Shown here: in pieces, positions 45,832-57,840 of the stretch
Layout: each line of letters begins with the position of its first letter
Position numbering within the stretch: position 1 is the first letter of the stretch
Assembly (NCBI RefSeq): GCF_000153465.1
Contig: NZ_CH672387.1
Coordinates: forward strand, 585,180-649,179
Source of the DNA: Aurantimonas manganoxydans SI85-9A1
GTDB taxonomy: Bacteria; Pseudomonadota; Alphaproteobacteria; Rhizobiales; Rhizobiaceae
Direction: 5' to 3'
DNA length: 64,000 nucleotides
The notes under the pieces: model-generated
Told to the model about the DNA's origin: nothing
What the model saw: the letters and a program-made list of their open reading frames with translations, nothing else
The model's database searches: none
Position numbers and translations under genes: made by a program

Positions 45832-46697
45832 CGGGTCTCGAACGGATCGCCGATCGGGCGCCGACGGCGGAGGACGATACCGTCTGGACGGTCCATGTCG
45901 GCTGGCTGGACAGCGTGCCGCGCAGCATCCAGATGCTGTTCGTGTTCGGCGTCTTCGTGCTGGCCTGGGACCTCATCACCCGTTTTGGCCTCGTCAGCCC
46001 GATCATCCTGCCGACGCCTGGCGAGACGCTGGCCGACATGATCTTCGTCGGCGAGAATATCCTGACCGGCGGCTACATGCTGCCGGCGCTCTGGATCACG
46101 CTGAAGGAGGTGTTCTATGGCTTCCTCCTCGCCATCGCGATCGGCTTCAGCCTCGGCGTGATCGTCGGCGAGACGGCCTTCGGGGAGCGGGCAATCATGC
46201 CCTATCTCGTGGCCATCGACACCATGCCCAAGGTCGCCTTCGCGCCGCTCTTCGTCGCCTGGCTCGGCTTCGACATCGACAGCAAGGTGGCCCTGGGCGC
46301 CTTCATCGCGACCTTCCCCATCGTGGTGGGAACAGCTGCCGGGCTGCATGCTGCCGACACCAACAGCCGCAACCTGTTCAAGACGATGGGTGCCACACGC
46401 TGGCAGGCGCTGACCAAGATGAAGCTGCCGATGGCGCTGCCGCAGATCTTCACCGGCCTGAAGATCGGCTCGGTCGGCGTCATGGCAGGGGCGATCACCG
46501 CCGAGTTTCTCGGCGGTGGCAAGGGGTTCGGCGAGCTGATCCGCATCGCGGCCAGCCAGTTGAACACGCCGCGGGTGTTCTCGCTGATCTTCTACCTGTC
46601 CTTCGTGGGGCTCGGGCTCTTCGCCTTCGTGACCTGGGTCCAGCGCCGCTTCGTGTTCTGGCACAAGGAACGGGTCTCGGCCCTGACGGAGGGCTAG
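45828..46697 (+). CDS. ABC transporter permease (NitT/TauT type)
   Basis: Channel subunit of 289 residues with about six hydrophobic segments (SIQMLFVFGVFVLAWDLITR; GFLLAIAIGFSLGVIVGETA; ALGAFIATFPIVVGTAAGLH; IFYLSFVGLGLFAFVTWVQ). The EAA-type loop is NLFKTMGATRWQALTKMKLP...LPQIFTGLKIGSVG. The start is ATG 45828 in an ATGA overlap, with AGGAGG upstream. Only one permease gene is present, so it probably works as a homodimer. The next gene begins three bases after its stop. Confidence 0.93.
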   Translation: MTGLERIADRAPTAEDDTVWTVHVGWLDSVPRSIQMLFVFGVFVLAWDLITRFGLVSPIILPTPGETLADMIFVGENILTGGYMLPALWITLKEVFYGFLLAIAIGFSLGVIVGETAFGERAIMPYLVAIDTMPKVAFAPLFVAWLGFDIDSKVALGAFIATFPIVVGTAAGLHAADTNSRNLFKTMGATRWQALTKMKLPMALPQIFTGLKIGSVGVMAGAITAEFLGGGKGFGELIRIAASQLNTPRVFSLIFYLSFVGLGLFAFVTWVQRRFVFWHKERVSALTEG

Positions 46698-46700
46698 GGC

Positions 46701-47747
46701 GTGGCCGGGGCGCCTGTTCCGGGGGCGGCGCTGGCGGAGTTCGCCGCCCGCGCCTTCACCAGCCTCAAGGTTCCCGAAGGGGATGCTCGGGCGGTGGCCG
46801 AACTGATGGTCGAGGCGGACCGTCTCGGCTACGACACCCATGGCCTGTTTCGCCTGCGCCAATATGTGAACCGCCTGCGGGACGGCGGCTGCAACCCGGC
46901 GGCCAACCCGCATGTCCTGCGCGAGACGGTCGCCACGGCGCTGATCGATGGCGATAACGGCCTCGGCCAACTGGCGATGGCGCAGGCCTGTGACCTCGCG
47001 ATCATCAAGGCGCGACAGGCGGGGATCGGCTGGGTGGGCGTGCGCGGCGGTAACCATGCCGGGCCCGCCGCCCTCTATGTGCGACCCCAGGCCAGGGCCG
47101 GGATGATCGGCATCTGCGCCGCCGTCGGCAGCGCCAACCACGTTGCGCCCTATGGCGGCACCGACCTGCTTCTCGGCACCAACCCCATCGCCTTCGCCGC
47201 GCCGGGCGGGGCGGATCCCTTCGTTCTCGACATGGCGACCACCGTCGCCGCGATGGGCAAGATCAAGACCCTTGCCCAGAAGGGCGAGCCGATGCCCGAG
47301 GGCTGGATGGTCGGCCGCGACGGCAAGCCCCTGACCGACCCGAACCGCAAGGACGAGGGGTTCCTCCTGCCGATCGGCGGGCCCAAGGGCTACGGTCTCG
47401 CCATGGTCATCGGGCTCCTGGCGGGCGTCCTGAACGGTGCCGCATTCGGGTCCGACGTGGTGGATTTCACCAAGGACACCGAGAGCCCCACCAATACGGG
47501 CCAGTTCGTCGCCGCCATCGACATTGCGGCCTTCGGCGATCTTGGCGACTTCACTGCGACAGCGAACCGCGTCTTCGCCGAGATGCGCGCCTCTACGCCG
47601 CTGCCGGGCTATCCGGCCGTCCGCGTGCCGGGCGACGGACGCGAGGCGGCGCGCACGCAGCGCGTCGCCGATGGCATCGCCCTGCACCCGGCGCTGCGGG
47701 CCGAGCTCGACCGCATCGCGCAGGATCTAGGCATCGCCGCGCTCTGA
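46701..47747 (+). CDS. Ldh-family (malate/L-lactate/ureidoglycolate-type) dehydrogenase
   Basis: NAD(P)-dependent oxidoreductase of the Ldh_2 family, 348 residues, unrelated in fold to classical malate dehydrogenase. Family landmarks: EADRLGYDTHGLFRLRQYVN with the catalytic-type His in DTHG, GNHAGPAALYVRPQARAGM, LLLGTNPIAFAAPGG, FVLDMATTVAAMGKIKTLAQ and PIGGPKGYGLAMVIGLLAGV. GTG at 46701 starts three bases after the permease stop, so it belongs to the same operon. It may oxidise a 2-hydroxy acid to the 2-oxo acid used by the FAH enzymes; the substrate is not determined by sequence. Confidence 0.9.
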   Translation: MAGAPVPGAALAEFAARAFTSLKVPEGDARAVAELMVEADRLGYDTHGLFRLRQYVNRLRDGGCNPAANPHVLRETVATALIDGDNGLGQLAMAQACDLAIIKARQAGIGWVGVRGGNHAGPAALYVRPQARAGMIGICAAVGSANHVAPYGGTDLLLGTNPIAFAAPGGADPFVLDMATTVAAMGKIKTLAQKGEPMPEGWMVGRDGKPLTDPNRKDEGFLLPIGGPKGYGLAMVIGLLAGVLNGAAFGSDVVDFTKDTESPTNTGQFVAAIDIAAFGDLGDFTATANRVFAEMRASTPLPGYPAVRVPGDGREAARTQRVADGIALHPALRAELDRIAQDLGIAAL

Positions 47748-47905
47748 GGACGGTTGCTTCGACGCCTTTACCCAGCCTTCCCACTGCTGCACCGACTGCC
47801 AATCGATCGACACGCCGTCCGCACGGCGCGCGATCCGGTGCAATATGTCGCGGATCGTTTTGCCCTCCCGCCCGTTCGATGGTGCGGATTTTCAAAGGGC
47901 GGGAC

Positions 47906-51265
<3,360 letters not shown>

Positions 51266-51384
51266 GCCGGGCCGGGATTTCTCACCGCCGGCGATATTCA
51301 GGGGAGCATACGATCTGATACTGTCTGCCGCCGCCGTTTGCTGTAATCGTTGCGGCCTGCGTCGGCGAATGACGGATTGCCCGA

Positions 51385-52608
51385 ATGAACACCGCTCCTG
51401 CCATGTCCCTGAAGCCCCGGACCTACACGGGCGTTCTGGTCGTTCTGGGTGTCGCGCATCTCCTCAACGACTTGATGCAGTCGCTGATCCCGGCCATCTA
51501 CCCGATCATCCAGCGCAGCTACGGGCTCGATTTCTGGCAGATCGGCATGATCACGCTGACCTTCCAGATCGCCGGCTCGCTGCTGCAGCCGCTGGTCGGT
51601 TTCTATACCGACCGGCGCCCGGCGCCCTATTCTCCGGTCATGGGGATGATGTTCACCCTGTCGGGCCTGCTGGGGCTAGCCTTCGCGACGAGCTACGAAG
51701 CCATCCTCTTCGCCGTGGCGCTGATCGGCATCGGCTCCTCGATCTTCCATCCGGAAGCCACGCGCATGGCGCGCTATGCGGCCGGCGGCCGGCAGGGGCT
51801 GGCGCAGGGCATCTTCCAGGTCGGCGGGCAGGCGGGCGGCGCGCTCGGCCCGGTCTTCGCCGCGCTGATCATCGTGCCCTTGGGGCAGCCCAGCCTTGCC
51901 TGGTTCACCGCCGCGGCGCTGGCGGCGATGCTGCTGCTGACCTGGATCGGCCGGCAACAGGCGGCGATCAGCCGGCATTTCTCCGAACTGCGGGCATCGC
52001 TGGCCGGCCAGCATGCCGATCTGCCGCGACACGGCACGGCGACCATCGCCATCGGCCTGACGGTGCTGACGCTGCTGATGTTTTCCAAGAACGCCTATGC
52101 CGAGAGTTTCCGGTCGTTCTACACCTTCTACCTGATCGAGCGCTTCGGCCTGTCGATCCCGCAGTCGCAGATGATGCTGTTCATCTTCCTGATCTCGGCA
52201 GCCGCGGGCGCGCTGATCGGCGGGATCGTCGGCGATCGTATCGGCCGCTACCGGATCATCTGGATCTCGGTGCTCGGGCCGCTGCCGCTCACCCTGCTGT
52301 TGCCCTATGCCGATCTGTTCTGGACGGGCGTCCTGACGATCGCGATCAACCTCGTGATGGCCAGCGCCTTCGCCTCGATCCTGATCTACGCCATGGAGTT
52401 GCTGCCCAACCGGATCGGCCTCATCGGCGGCCTGTTCTACGGGCTGAACTTCGGCCTGGGCGGCATCGCCGCGGCGATCCTCGGCGGCCTTGCCGACAGC
52501 TACGGCATCGAGACCGTCTACCGCATCTGCTCGTTTCTGCCGCTGGCCGGGCTTCTGGCCTGGTTCCTGCCGCGGCTCGACACCGACCGGTATCGACCCG
52601 CCGGCTGA
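51385..52608 (+). CDS. MFS transporter, Fsr (fosmidomycin-resistance) type
   Basis: Inner-membrane exporter of 407 residues and 12 predicted helices. TVL-type features of the Fsr family are clear: VVLGVAHLLNDLMQSLIPAI at helix 1, LTFQIAGSLLQPLVGFYTDR, GIGSSIFHPEATRMARYAAG (the family's SSxFHPE motif) and GIFQVGGQAGGALGPVFAAL. GTVL-like second-half sequence is GIVGDRIGRYRIIWISVLGP. It exports small drugs or metabolites by proton antiport. Its last 91 bases overlap the antisense end of the crtW frame. It stands alone, with no regulator beside it. Confidence 0.92.
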   Translation: MNTAPAMSLKPRTYTGVLVVLGVAHLLNDLMQSLIPAIYPIIQRSYGLDFWQIGMITLTFQIAGSLLQPLVGFYTDRRPAPYSPVMGMMFTLSGLLGLAFATSYEAILFAVALIGIGSSIFHPEATRMARYAAGGRQGLAQGIFQVGGQAGGALGPVFAALIIVPLGQPSLAWFTAAALAAMLLLTWIGRQQAAISRHFSELRASLAGQHADLPRHGTATIAIGLTVLTLLMFSKNAYAESFRSFYTFYLIERFGLSIPQSQMMLFIFLISAAAGALIGGIVGDRIGRYRIIWISVLGPLPLTLLLPYADLFWTGVLTIAINLVMASAFASILIYAMELLPNRIGLIGGLFYGLNFGLGGIAAAILGGLADSYGIETVYRICSFLPLAGLLAWFLPRLDTDRYRPAG

Positions 52609-53465
52609 CGACTGGCTCCCGCCGCATCAGCGGCGTCACGTCCGCCGGGAACTTGGCGACTTGAGGACGCCTGGCGCTGCCGCCATTGGCTGGGCAGCCC
52701 CCACCACGGCACCCAGGGTTCGGCATGGTGTTCGTGGTGGTAGCCGAAATGGAAGCATGACAGCAGTGAGGCGATGTAGCCGAACTCGTTCGAGCGCGCA
52801 TTGTGCGCGTCGACGAAGTCGTCTTCTTCGTGCCGGTGCGGCCTGAATGTGCCGAAATAGAAGAGCTGCAGCGACGAGAGCAGGGACGGAAGCCCGTAGA
52901 ACAGGACGACGTTGAGCACCGGCGCGCCGAGCACCAGGATGTAGACGGTGACCACCGTGCACACGAACAGGATCGAGCGCCGACCGAAATAGCGCAGGAA
53001 GAAGGCGCGGAACCAGGGCCAGAAGCGGTCGGGCTCGTCGACGAAGAAATCCGGATCGTCGGCCGTGCCCGGCGCGTCGTGATGGGCCATGTGCGCGCCC
53101 CGGACCCGGCGCCAGGCGAAGCCGGCATAGATCGTCAGGATGAAGGCGCCGATGCGGGCGTTCAAGCGCGGCCAGCCGGGAGCGAGCGAGCCGTGCATGG
53201 CATCGTGCGCGACGATGAAGAGCCCGACGGTCAACCAGCATTGCACGGCGATGAGGACGGGCACGACGGGCAGCGTGCGCCACCCGACATCGAGGAAGAA
53301 CACCGCGCCGACATGGATGGCGATCCATGCGGAGATCACGCAGCCCGCCAGCGTCAGGCCGATCGCCGCCTGGAACGGCCGCAGCACCGGTTTACGTGTG
53401 CACGCGGAGAAGGGGGCCTGTCCGGCCGGGATGGCGACGTCGTTCATCGGGGCGAAGCTAGACAT
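52518..53465 (-). CDS. crtW: Beta-carotene ketolase CrtW (membrane fatty-acid-desaturase family)
   Basis: Adds the 4-oxo group to beta-carotene or zeaxanthin on the way to canthaxanthin or astaxanthin. The di-iron histidine boxes are present: His87/His91 (LFIVAHDAMHGSL), His125-His129 (GAHMAHHDAPGTADDPDF), and His239 with His243-His247 (CFHFGYHHEHHAEP). FGTFRPHRHEEDDFVDAHNA and VPWWGLP match CrtW. Family members end within a few residues of PWWxLP. This frame continues about 55 residues (rich in Arg, Ser and Ala) and runs antisense into the MFS gene, so the natural stop has probably been lost or a frameshift has occurred. The start at 53465 is likely, though its ribosome site is weak. Confidence 0.9.
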   Translation of the reverse strand: MSSFAPMNDVAIPAGQAPFSACTRKPVLRPFQAAIGLTLAGCVISAWIAIHVGAVFFLDVGWRTLPVVPVLIAVQCWLTVGLFIVAHDAMHGSLAPGWPRLNARIGAFILTIYAGFAWRRVRGAHMAHHDAPGTADDPDFFVDEPDRFWPWFRAFFLRYFGRRSILFVCTVVTVYILVLGAPVLNVVLFYGLPSLLSSLQLFYFGTFRPHRHEEDDFVDAHNARSNEFGYIASLLSCFHFGYHHEHHAEPWVPWWGLPSQWRQRQASSSRQVPGGRDAADAAGASRQPAGRYRSVSSRGRNQARSPASGRNEQMR

Positions 53466-53657
53466 CCGGACGCCCAGGAAAAGCGGAGTGCGGCGTTTCG
53501 CCCACGCTGCAAGACGCAGACCGGGACGCGCCTCCCAGCCGATCACGGGAGGTGCAAGGCGGCCAGCACCCGATATCCGGAGAATGACGCGTCGGTGATC
53601 GCAACGCTGTCGCATCGGGCGTGACCATTGCGCCAAGCCTCCCATATCCAGGCAGGC

Positions 53658-54263
53658 ATGAAACTCGCCTATCCGAATGCCAGAGACAGTTCGCTCGATG
53701 CGCTCGCCACCACGGGATCCGGAGGTGCGGGCCGGCCGTCGCTCGCGCTCTGCGTGCTCTTGTGCCTGGGCGCGAACGCCCTCGCGGCGCTGTCCCTCTG
53801 GATGTTCGGGCGTCCGGTGGTGCCGGCGCAGGAGCCTCTGCGCCTCTGGTCATCGAGTTTCGAACTGGTGGCGAATTCCCAGCATCTGACCGACCCCTAT
53901 TCGTTCATGCATCTCCTGTTCGGGGCGGGTCTCTATGTCTTCGTCGACGGGCTGAAGCCCGGATGGCCGGCGCGCTCCAAGCTGGTGGTCGTCGTTCTGG
54001 GAAGCGTTGTCTGGGAGATCGTCGAGAACACGCCGCCGGTGGTCCGGCTGTTCAACGAAACGAGCCAGCCGGGGGCCTATGCCGGCGACAGCATCGTCAA
54101 TTCGCTGAGCGACACCGCCTGCGTGGCCCTGGGCTTCTTCATCGCCCGGCTGCTGGGCTGGCGCGCCACGCTGCTTGCGGCCGTCGTGGTCGAGATCGCG
54201 CTGGTCGTGTCGATCCACGACGGTCTGGTGCTCGGCACGCTGCGAGTTCTGGGCGTAGTCTGA
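53658..54263 (+). CDS. DUF2585 (UPF0314) family membrane protein
   Basis: A 201-residue protein with about four hydrophobic segments, one of a family common in alphaproteobacteria and without known function. Family motifs: LWMFGRPVVPAQEPLRLWSS, ELVANSQHLTDPYSFMHLLF, SVVWEIVENTPPVVRLFNET and YAGDSIVNSLSDTACVALGF. The ATG at 53658 has AGGCAGG upstream; an ATG ten codons earlier is possible. It diverges from crtW and precedes crtZ in the same direction, with a weak hairpin between. Confidence 0.82.
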   Translation: MKLAYPNARDSSLDALATTGSGGAGRPSLALCVLLCLGANALAALSLWMFGRPVVPAQEPLRLWSSSFELVANSQHLTDPYSFMHLLFGAGLYVFVDGLKPGWPARSKLVVVVLGSVVWEIVENTPPVVRLFNETSQPGAYAGDSIVNSLSDTACVALGFFIARLLGWRATLLAAVVVEIALVVSIHDGLVLGTLRVLGVV

Positions 54264-54269
54264 GCCGTT

Positions 54270-54295
54270 CGCGCCAGCGCCCTTGCGCGGTTTTT
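54270..54295 (+). terminator. Weak terminator candidate after DUF2585 gene
   Basis: CGCGC (54270-54274) and GCGCG (54285-54289) can pair around a 10-base loop, followed by GTTTTT. The stem is short, so efficiency would be low. Confidence 0.35.
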
Positions 54296-54391
54296 ACGCG
54301 TCCGGCCGGTGCTTGGCAGCGCGGTACCTCCTCGCCATATTGACAGCATGGGCGCGCGCCAGAGCGCGAGCCCGCAACCTGCAGAGCCGCC

Positions 54392-54934
54392 ATGTTGTTC
54401 GAGATTTTCCTCTACGCCCTGATCGTGATCGCCACCGTGGCCGCGATGGAAGCGTTTGCCTGGGCGATGCATAAATTCGTCATGCACGGGCGCAGCGGAT
54501 GGGGCTGGCACAAATCCCATCACGAGGAGACTGAAGGCTTCTTCGAGAAGAACGACCTCTACGCCGTCGTCTTCAGCCTCATGGCCGTCGCCCTGTTCTT
54601 CGTCGGACAGGCGCTTTCGCCCGTTCTCCTTGCGATCGCCTGGGGCATCACGCTCTACGGGCTTCTCTATTTCGTGGCGCATGATGGGTTGGTCCACCAG
54701 CGCTGGCCGTTCCGCTACGTGCCGCATCGCGGCTACGCCAAGCGCCTCGTGCAGGCGCACCGGCTTCACCACGCGGTGGAGGGGCGCGACCATTGCGTCT
54801 CCTTCGGGTTTCTCTACGCCCCGCCGATCGACAAGCTGAAGGCGGAGCTGCGCGCCTCGGGCGTGCTGGATCGCGAGCGGATCGACCGCTCGGTGACGGC
54901 GCAGGGCTCGGCCCATGCGCCCGTCCGCAACTAG
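54392..54934 (+). CDS. crtZ: Beta-carotene hydroxylase CrtZ
   Basis: Membrane non-heme di-iron enzyme that hydroxylates beta-carotene rings at C3. The 180 residues carry the CrtZ histidine pattern: His27 and His32 (WAMHKFVMHG), His40/43/44 (GWHKSHHEETEGFFEKND), His97/His102 (YFVAHDGLVHQRWPFRYVP) and His123/126/127 (QAHRLHHAVEGRDHCVSFGF). Four hydrophobic helices are spaced as usual. With crtW nearby the organism should make ketolated and hydroxylated carotenoids (adonixanthin/astaxanthin type), provided that crtE, B, I and Y are present elsewhere, since none is in this window. Confidence 0.95.
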   Translation: MLFEIFLYALIVIATVAAMEAFAWAMHKFVMHGRSGWGWHKSHHEETEGFFEKNDLYAVVFSLMAVALFFVGQALSPVLLAIAWGITLYGLLYFVAHDGLVHQRWPFRYVPHRGYAKRLVQAHRLHHAVEGRDHCVSFGFLYAPPIDKLKAELRASGVLDRERIDRSVTAQGSAHAPVRN

Positions 54935-55018
54935 GCACCCGACCATGCCGGACCGCGAGACGCGCGGGGCTGCCATCGGCAGTCGGCGATGTGCCCGGCA
55001 CCGGTCCGTGGTGTCGTA

Positions 55019-55369
55019 ATGACGCGGAACGGCAAAGCCGCCACGGCATCGGGAAAGACGTATCCGACGACGCCGGACGGACGCTATTTCGTCGTGCGGG
55101 GCCGGCTCTGGCGAACGAGCGACCCGTCGCTCGATCCCAAATGGCGCCAGAATCTCGTCAACGAGCTGATGTCCGCCCGCCGTGCGGTCCGGGACGCCGG
55201 GGACGATGCCGCACTGAAGGCAGAGGCACGGCAACGCGTGGACGCGGCAAAGACGAGCCTGGGCGAGCGGGGGCCGGTCTGGTGGACGGACGGCGCGCCC
55301 GACCTCAATCGGCGGATGGTGGCGGGGACCGTCTATGCCGAATGGTATCAGAGCCTTGTCGACGGGTAG
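55019..55369 (+). CDS. Conserved hypothetical protein (116 aa)
   Basis: A soluble protein with no assigned function. It has a short beta-rich N-terminal segment (YPTTPDGRYFVVRGRLWRTS), a helical middle (RQNLVNELMSARRAVRDAGD) and WWTDGAPDLNRRMVAGTVYA near the end. Proteins with the pattern RYFVVRGRLWRxxxP...LM are widespread in proteobacteria next to DNA-repair or stress genes. The ATG at 55019 is preferred; an ATG ten codons upstream is less likely. Codon use is coding-like. Confidence 0.72.
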   Translation: MTRNGKAATASGKTYPTTPDGRYFVVRGRLWRTSDPSLDPKWRQNLVNELMSARRAVRDAGDDAALKAEARQRVDAAKTSLGERGPVWWTDGAPDLNRRMVAGTVYAEWYQSLVDG

Positions 55370-55443
55370 CGAAGCCGGGTGCAGTTGCCGTCTTGGCTGG
55401 CGCAACGGCGGGTCTGTCGAGGCGAGACCCGCCGCGTGGCGGG

Positions 55444-55965
55444 ATGATCGACGCCATGGATGAGGCGCCGCTGATCCTGACACTGCGCTTCGATACGGCG
55501 AGCTTTGCGCGTTTCGACCGTGAGCGACGGCAGCATTTTCCGCCGGAGCGCAATCTGATCCCGGCGCATCTCACCCTGTTCCATCATCTGCCGGGCGGGC
55601 GGTACCGGGAGGTTTGCGACGTGCTCGCGGCGCGGGCGGCGGAGCAACCGGGCTTTCCGATGCCCGTGACCTCGCTGCGGTTCCTGGGGCAGGGCACGGC
55701 CTATGCCATCGACAGCCCCACCCTGGCCGCGCTCCGGCAGGATCTCGCCCGGCTCTGGTCCGGGCATCTGACGCGGCAAGACGCGCAGGGCTTTCGCCCG
55801 CACGTGACCATCCAGAACAAGGTCCGGGCTGCCGAAGCCAAGGCACTTCATGCAGCGATGGCGGCAGCGTTCGTGCCGTTCGAGGCGACGGCCACCGGCC
55901 TGCTGCTGTGGCATTATCGGGGAGGGCCGTGGGAGGCCGCCGGGGAGTTTGCCTTTACCGGCTGA
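55444..55965 (+). CDS. 2'-5' RNA ligase / 2H phosphoesterase family protein
   Basis: A 173-residue protein of the 2H superfamily, which acts on cyclic phosphodiester or 2',5'-phosphodiester bonds. Both catalytic H-x-T motifs are present: His42-Leu-Thr44 (PAHLTLFHHLP) and His120-Val-Thr122 (FRPHVTIQNKV), at normal distance. LTLRFDTASFARFDRERRQH is the first strand and helix. The start could be ATG 55444 or 55456. Its natural substrate is unknown. It lies downstream of the hypothetical gene by 74 bases on the same strand. Confidence 0.85.
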   Translation: MIDAMDEAPLILTLRFDTASFARFDRERRQHFPPERNLIPAHLTLFHHLPGGRYREVCDVLAARAAEQPGFPMPVTSLRFLGQGTAYAIDSPTLAALRQDLARLWSGHLTRQDAQGFRPHVTIQNKVRAAEAKALHAAMAAAFVPFEATATGLLLWHYRGGPWEAAGEFAFTG

Positions 55966-56220
55966 CCGCGAACCGGCGCTGCGTTCCAGAGCGTCACCGT
56001 CGCCTCGCAGGCGTTCCGGCCGAGGCCGATGCCAGCCGTAAGGCCGACGGACGATGCCGTTTCAAACGATACCATCTTGCGGTTGCGCCAAGCCGCGCCG
56101 TCGCGGCGGCCAACTCATCGCCGATGGACGTATTGCCGTTCGGGGTTTCCCAAGGCAGACTGGTTCGCAAATCGGAAGAGAGCCGGTCAACGGCCAGTCG
56201 AGTGAACCGGGAGGACCGAG

Positions 56221-57555
56221 ATGAACTATTCGACGACCAGGACGGTACTTGCGGCTGCAACTGCCTTGGCGGCATTCGCCTGGCAGGCGCCGGCCCACGC
56301 CCAGACAACCCTGACGATTGGTACCGTCAACAACAGCGACATGGTCCGCATGCAGGGGCTGTCGTCGGAATTCGAGGCGGCCAATCCCGATATCAAGCTC
56401 GACTGGGTGACGCTGGAGGAGAACATCCTGCGCCAGCGCGTGACGACCGACATCGCCACCAATGGTGGCCAGTTCGACGTCATGACCATCGGCACCTACG
56501 AGGTCCCGATCTGGGCCAAGCAGGACTGGCTGAAGCCGCTGGACGGTCTCGGCGAAGCCTATGACGAGGGCGACCTCATCCCGGCGATCAAGAATGCCCT
56601 CTCGGTGGACGGCACGCTCTACGCCGCACCATTCTATGCCGAGAGCGTCCTGACGCTCTACCGCAAGGATCTGTTCGAGGAGGCCGGGCTGGAAATGCCC
56701 GAACAGCCGACCTGGGACTTCATCGCCGAAGCCGCCGAGAAGGTCACCGACAAGGAGGCCGGCGTCTATGGCCTGTGCCTGCGCGGCAAGCCGGGCTGGG
56801 GCGAGAACATGGCCTTCCTCGGCAACATGGCCCGCGAGTTCGGCGCGAACTATTTCGACGCCGACTGGCAGCCGCAGTTCGAAAGCGAGGGCTGGAAGAA
56901 GGCGGTCACCCTCTATGTCGACCTGATGACCAAATACGGTCCTCCGGGGGCCGCCTCCAATGGCTTCAACGAGAACCTCTCTTTGTTCGGCCAGGGCAAG
57001 TGCGGCATGTGGATGGACGCCTCGGTCGCGGCATCGTTCGTGACCGATCCCAAGCAGAGCCAGGTACCCGATCAGGTCGGCTTCGCACCGGCGCCCTGCG
57101 GCATCGAGAGCTGCCCGAACAACGGTTACAACTGGCTGTGGGCTTGGTCGCTGGCCATCCCGGCGTCGTCGGAAAAGGCCGAGGCCGCGCAGAGCTTCAT
57201 CAGTTGGGCGACGTCCAAGGAGTATCTCGCCCTCGTCGCCGAGAAGGAGGGCTGGGCCAACGTGCCTCCCGGCACCCGTACCTCGCTCTACGAGAACCCG
57301 GAATATACCGAGGCCGCGCCCTTCGCCGAGGCTACCTTGACGGCGATCAACAATGCCGATCCGTCGATGGGTGGCGGCAAGCCCTATGTCGGCCTGCAGT
57401 TTGCCGCGATCCCCGAGTTCCAGGGCATCGGCACCGCGGTCGGCCAGCAGATGGCGGCGGCCCTGTCGGGCTCGGCCACGGTCGACCAGGCGCTGTCTCA
57501 GGCGCAGGCAATCGCGGTCCGCGAGATGACCCGCGGCGGCTACATCAAGAACTGA
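56221..57555 (+). CDS. smoE: Polyol ABC transporter binding protein (SmoE/MtlE type)
   Basis: Periplasmic receptor for mannitol/sorbitol-type polyols, 444 residues. The signal peptide is MNYSTTRTVLAAATALAAFA with cleavage after AHA. It has the family-1 extracellular solute fold: LTIGTVNNSDMVRMQGLSSE, GGQFDVMTIGTYEVPIWAKQ, the NGYNWLWAWSLAIPASSEKA hinge region and YVGLQFAAIPEFQGIGTAVG. First gene of a transporter/dehydrogenase operon, separated from the permease gene by 285 bases that hold stem-loops. It strongly resembles the smo/mtl systems of alphaproteobacteria. Confidence 0.92.
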   Translation: MNYSTTRTVLAAATALAAFAWQAPAHAQTTLTIGTVNNSDMVRMQGLSSEFEAANPDIKLDWVTLEENILRQRVTTDIATNGGQFDVMTIGTYEVPIWAKQDWLKPLDGLGEAYDEGDLIPAIKNALSVDGTLYAAPFYAESVLTLYRKDLFEEAGLEMPEQPTWDFIAEAAEKVTDKEAGVYGLCLRGKPGWGENMAFLGNMAREFGANYFDADWQPQFESEGWKKAVTLYVDLMTKYGPPGAASNGFNENLSLFGQGKCGMWMDASVAASFVTDPKQSQVPDQVGFAPAPCGIESCPNNGYNWLWAWSLAIPASSEKAEAAQSFISWATSKEYLALVAEKEGWANVPPGTRTSLYENPEYTEAAPFAEATLTAINNADPSMGGGKPYVGLQFAAIPEFQGIGTAVGQQMAAALSGSATVDQALSQAQAIAVREMTRGGYIKN

Positions 57556-57840
57556 TCCCGGGCGCAACGCCCCAACGGGTCACGAACAGGCACGGGCGGT
57601 CATGAAACGAGCCGCCCTGCCGGACCGGACGTCCGGGGGGAGGACGACGAGAAGGCCGCCCGACGCGGCTCGCGGATCGTCTCCCTGAGGCCATTTCCCC
57701 CAGATGTCCGATGCCCCCGATCCGTCCGGCGTTCGCGCCTGACGGCGAAGGGCCCGAGATGCCCTGCGAAGCGGTCCGCGCCCCCGGCGACCCTTCGGTC
57801 TTGAGCTCCACGCCGCGGGGGCGGCAGAACGGGTAGTGTC
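57556..57840 (+). other. Structured spacer between smoE and smoF
   Basis: This 285-base gap has no gene. It contains a stem GGGCGG (57594-57599) / CCGCCC (57612-57617) and a perfect palindrome CCGGACGTCCGG (57625-57636). Such structures after a binding-protein gene often protect the upstream message and lower expression of the permease genes. No T-run follows, so full termination is unlikely. Confidence 0.4.

Noticed and set aside
45681-47687. Minus-strand open frame of 668 codons
   Set aside because: It is antisense to the ABC permease and Ldh-family dehydrogenase genes, whose motifs are unambiguous.
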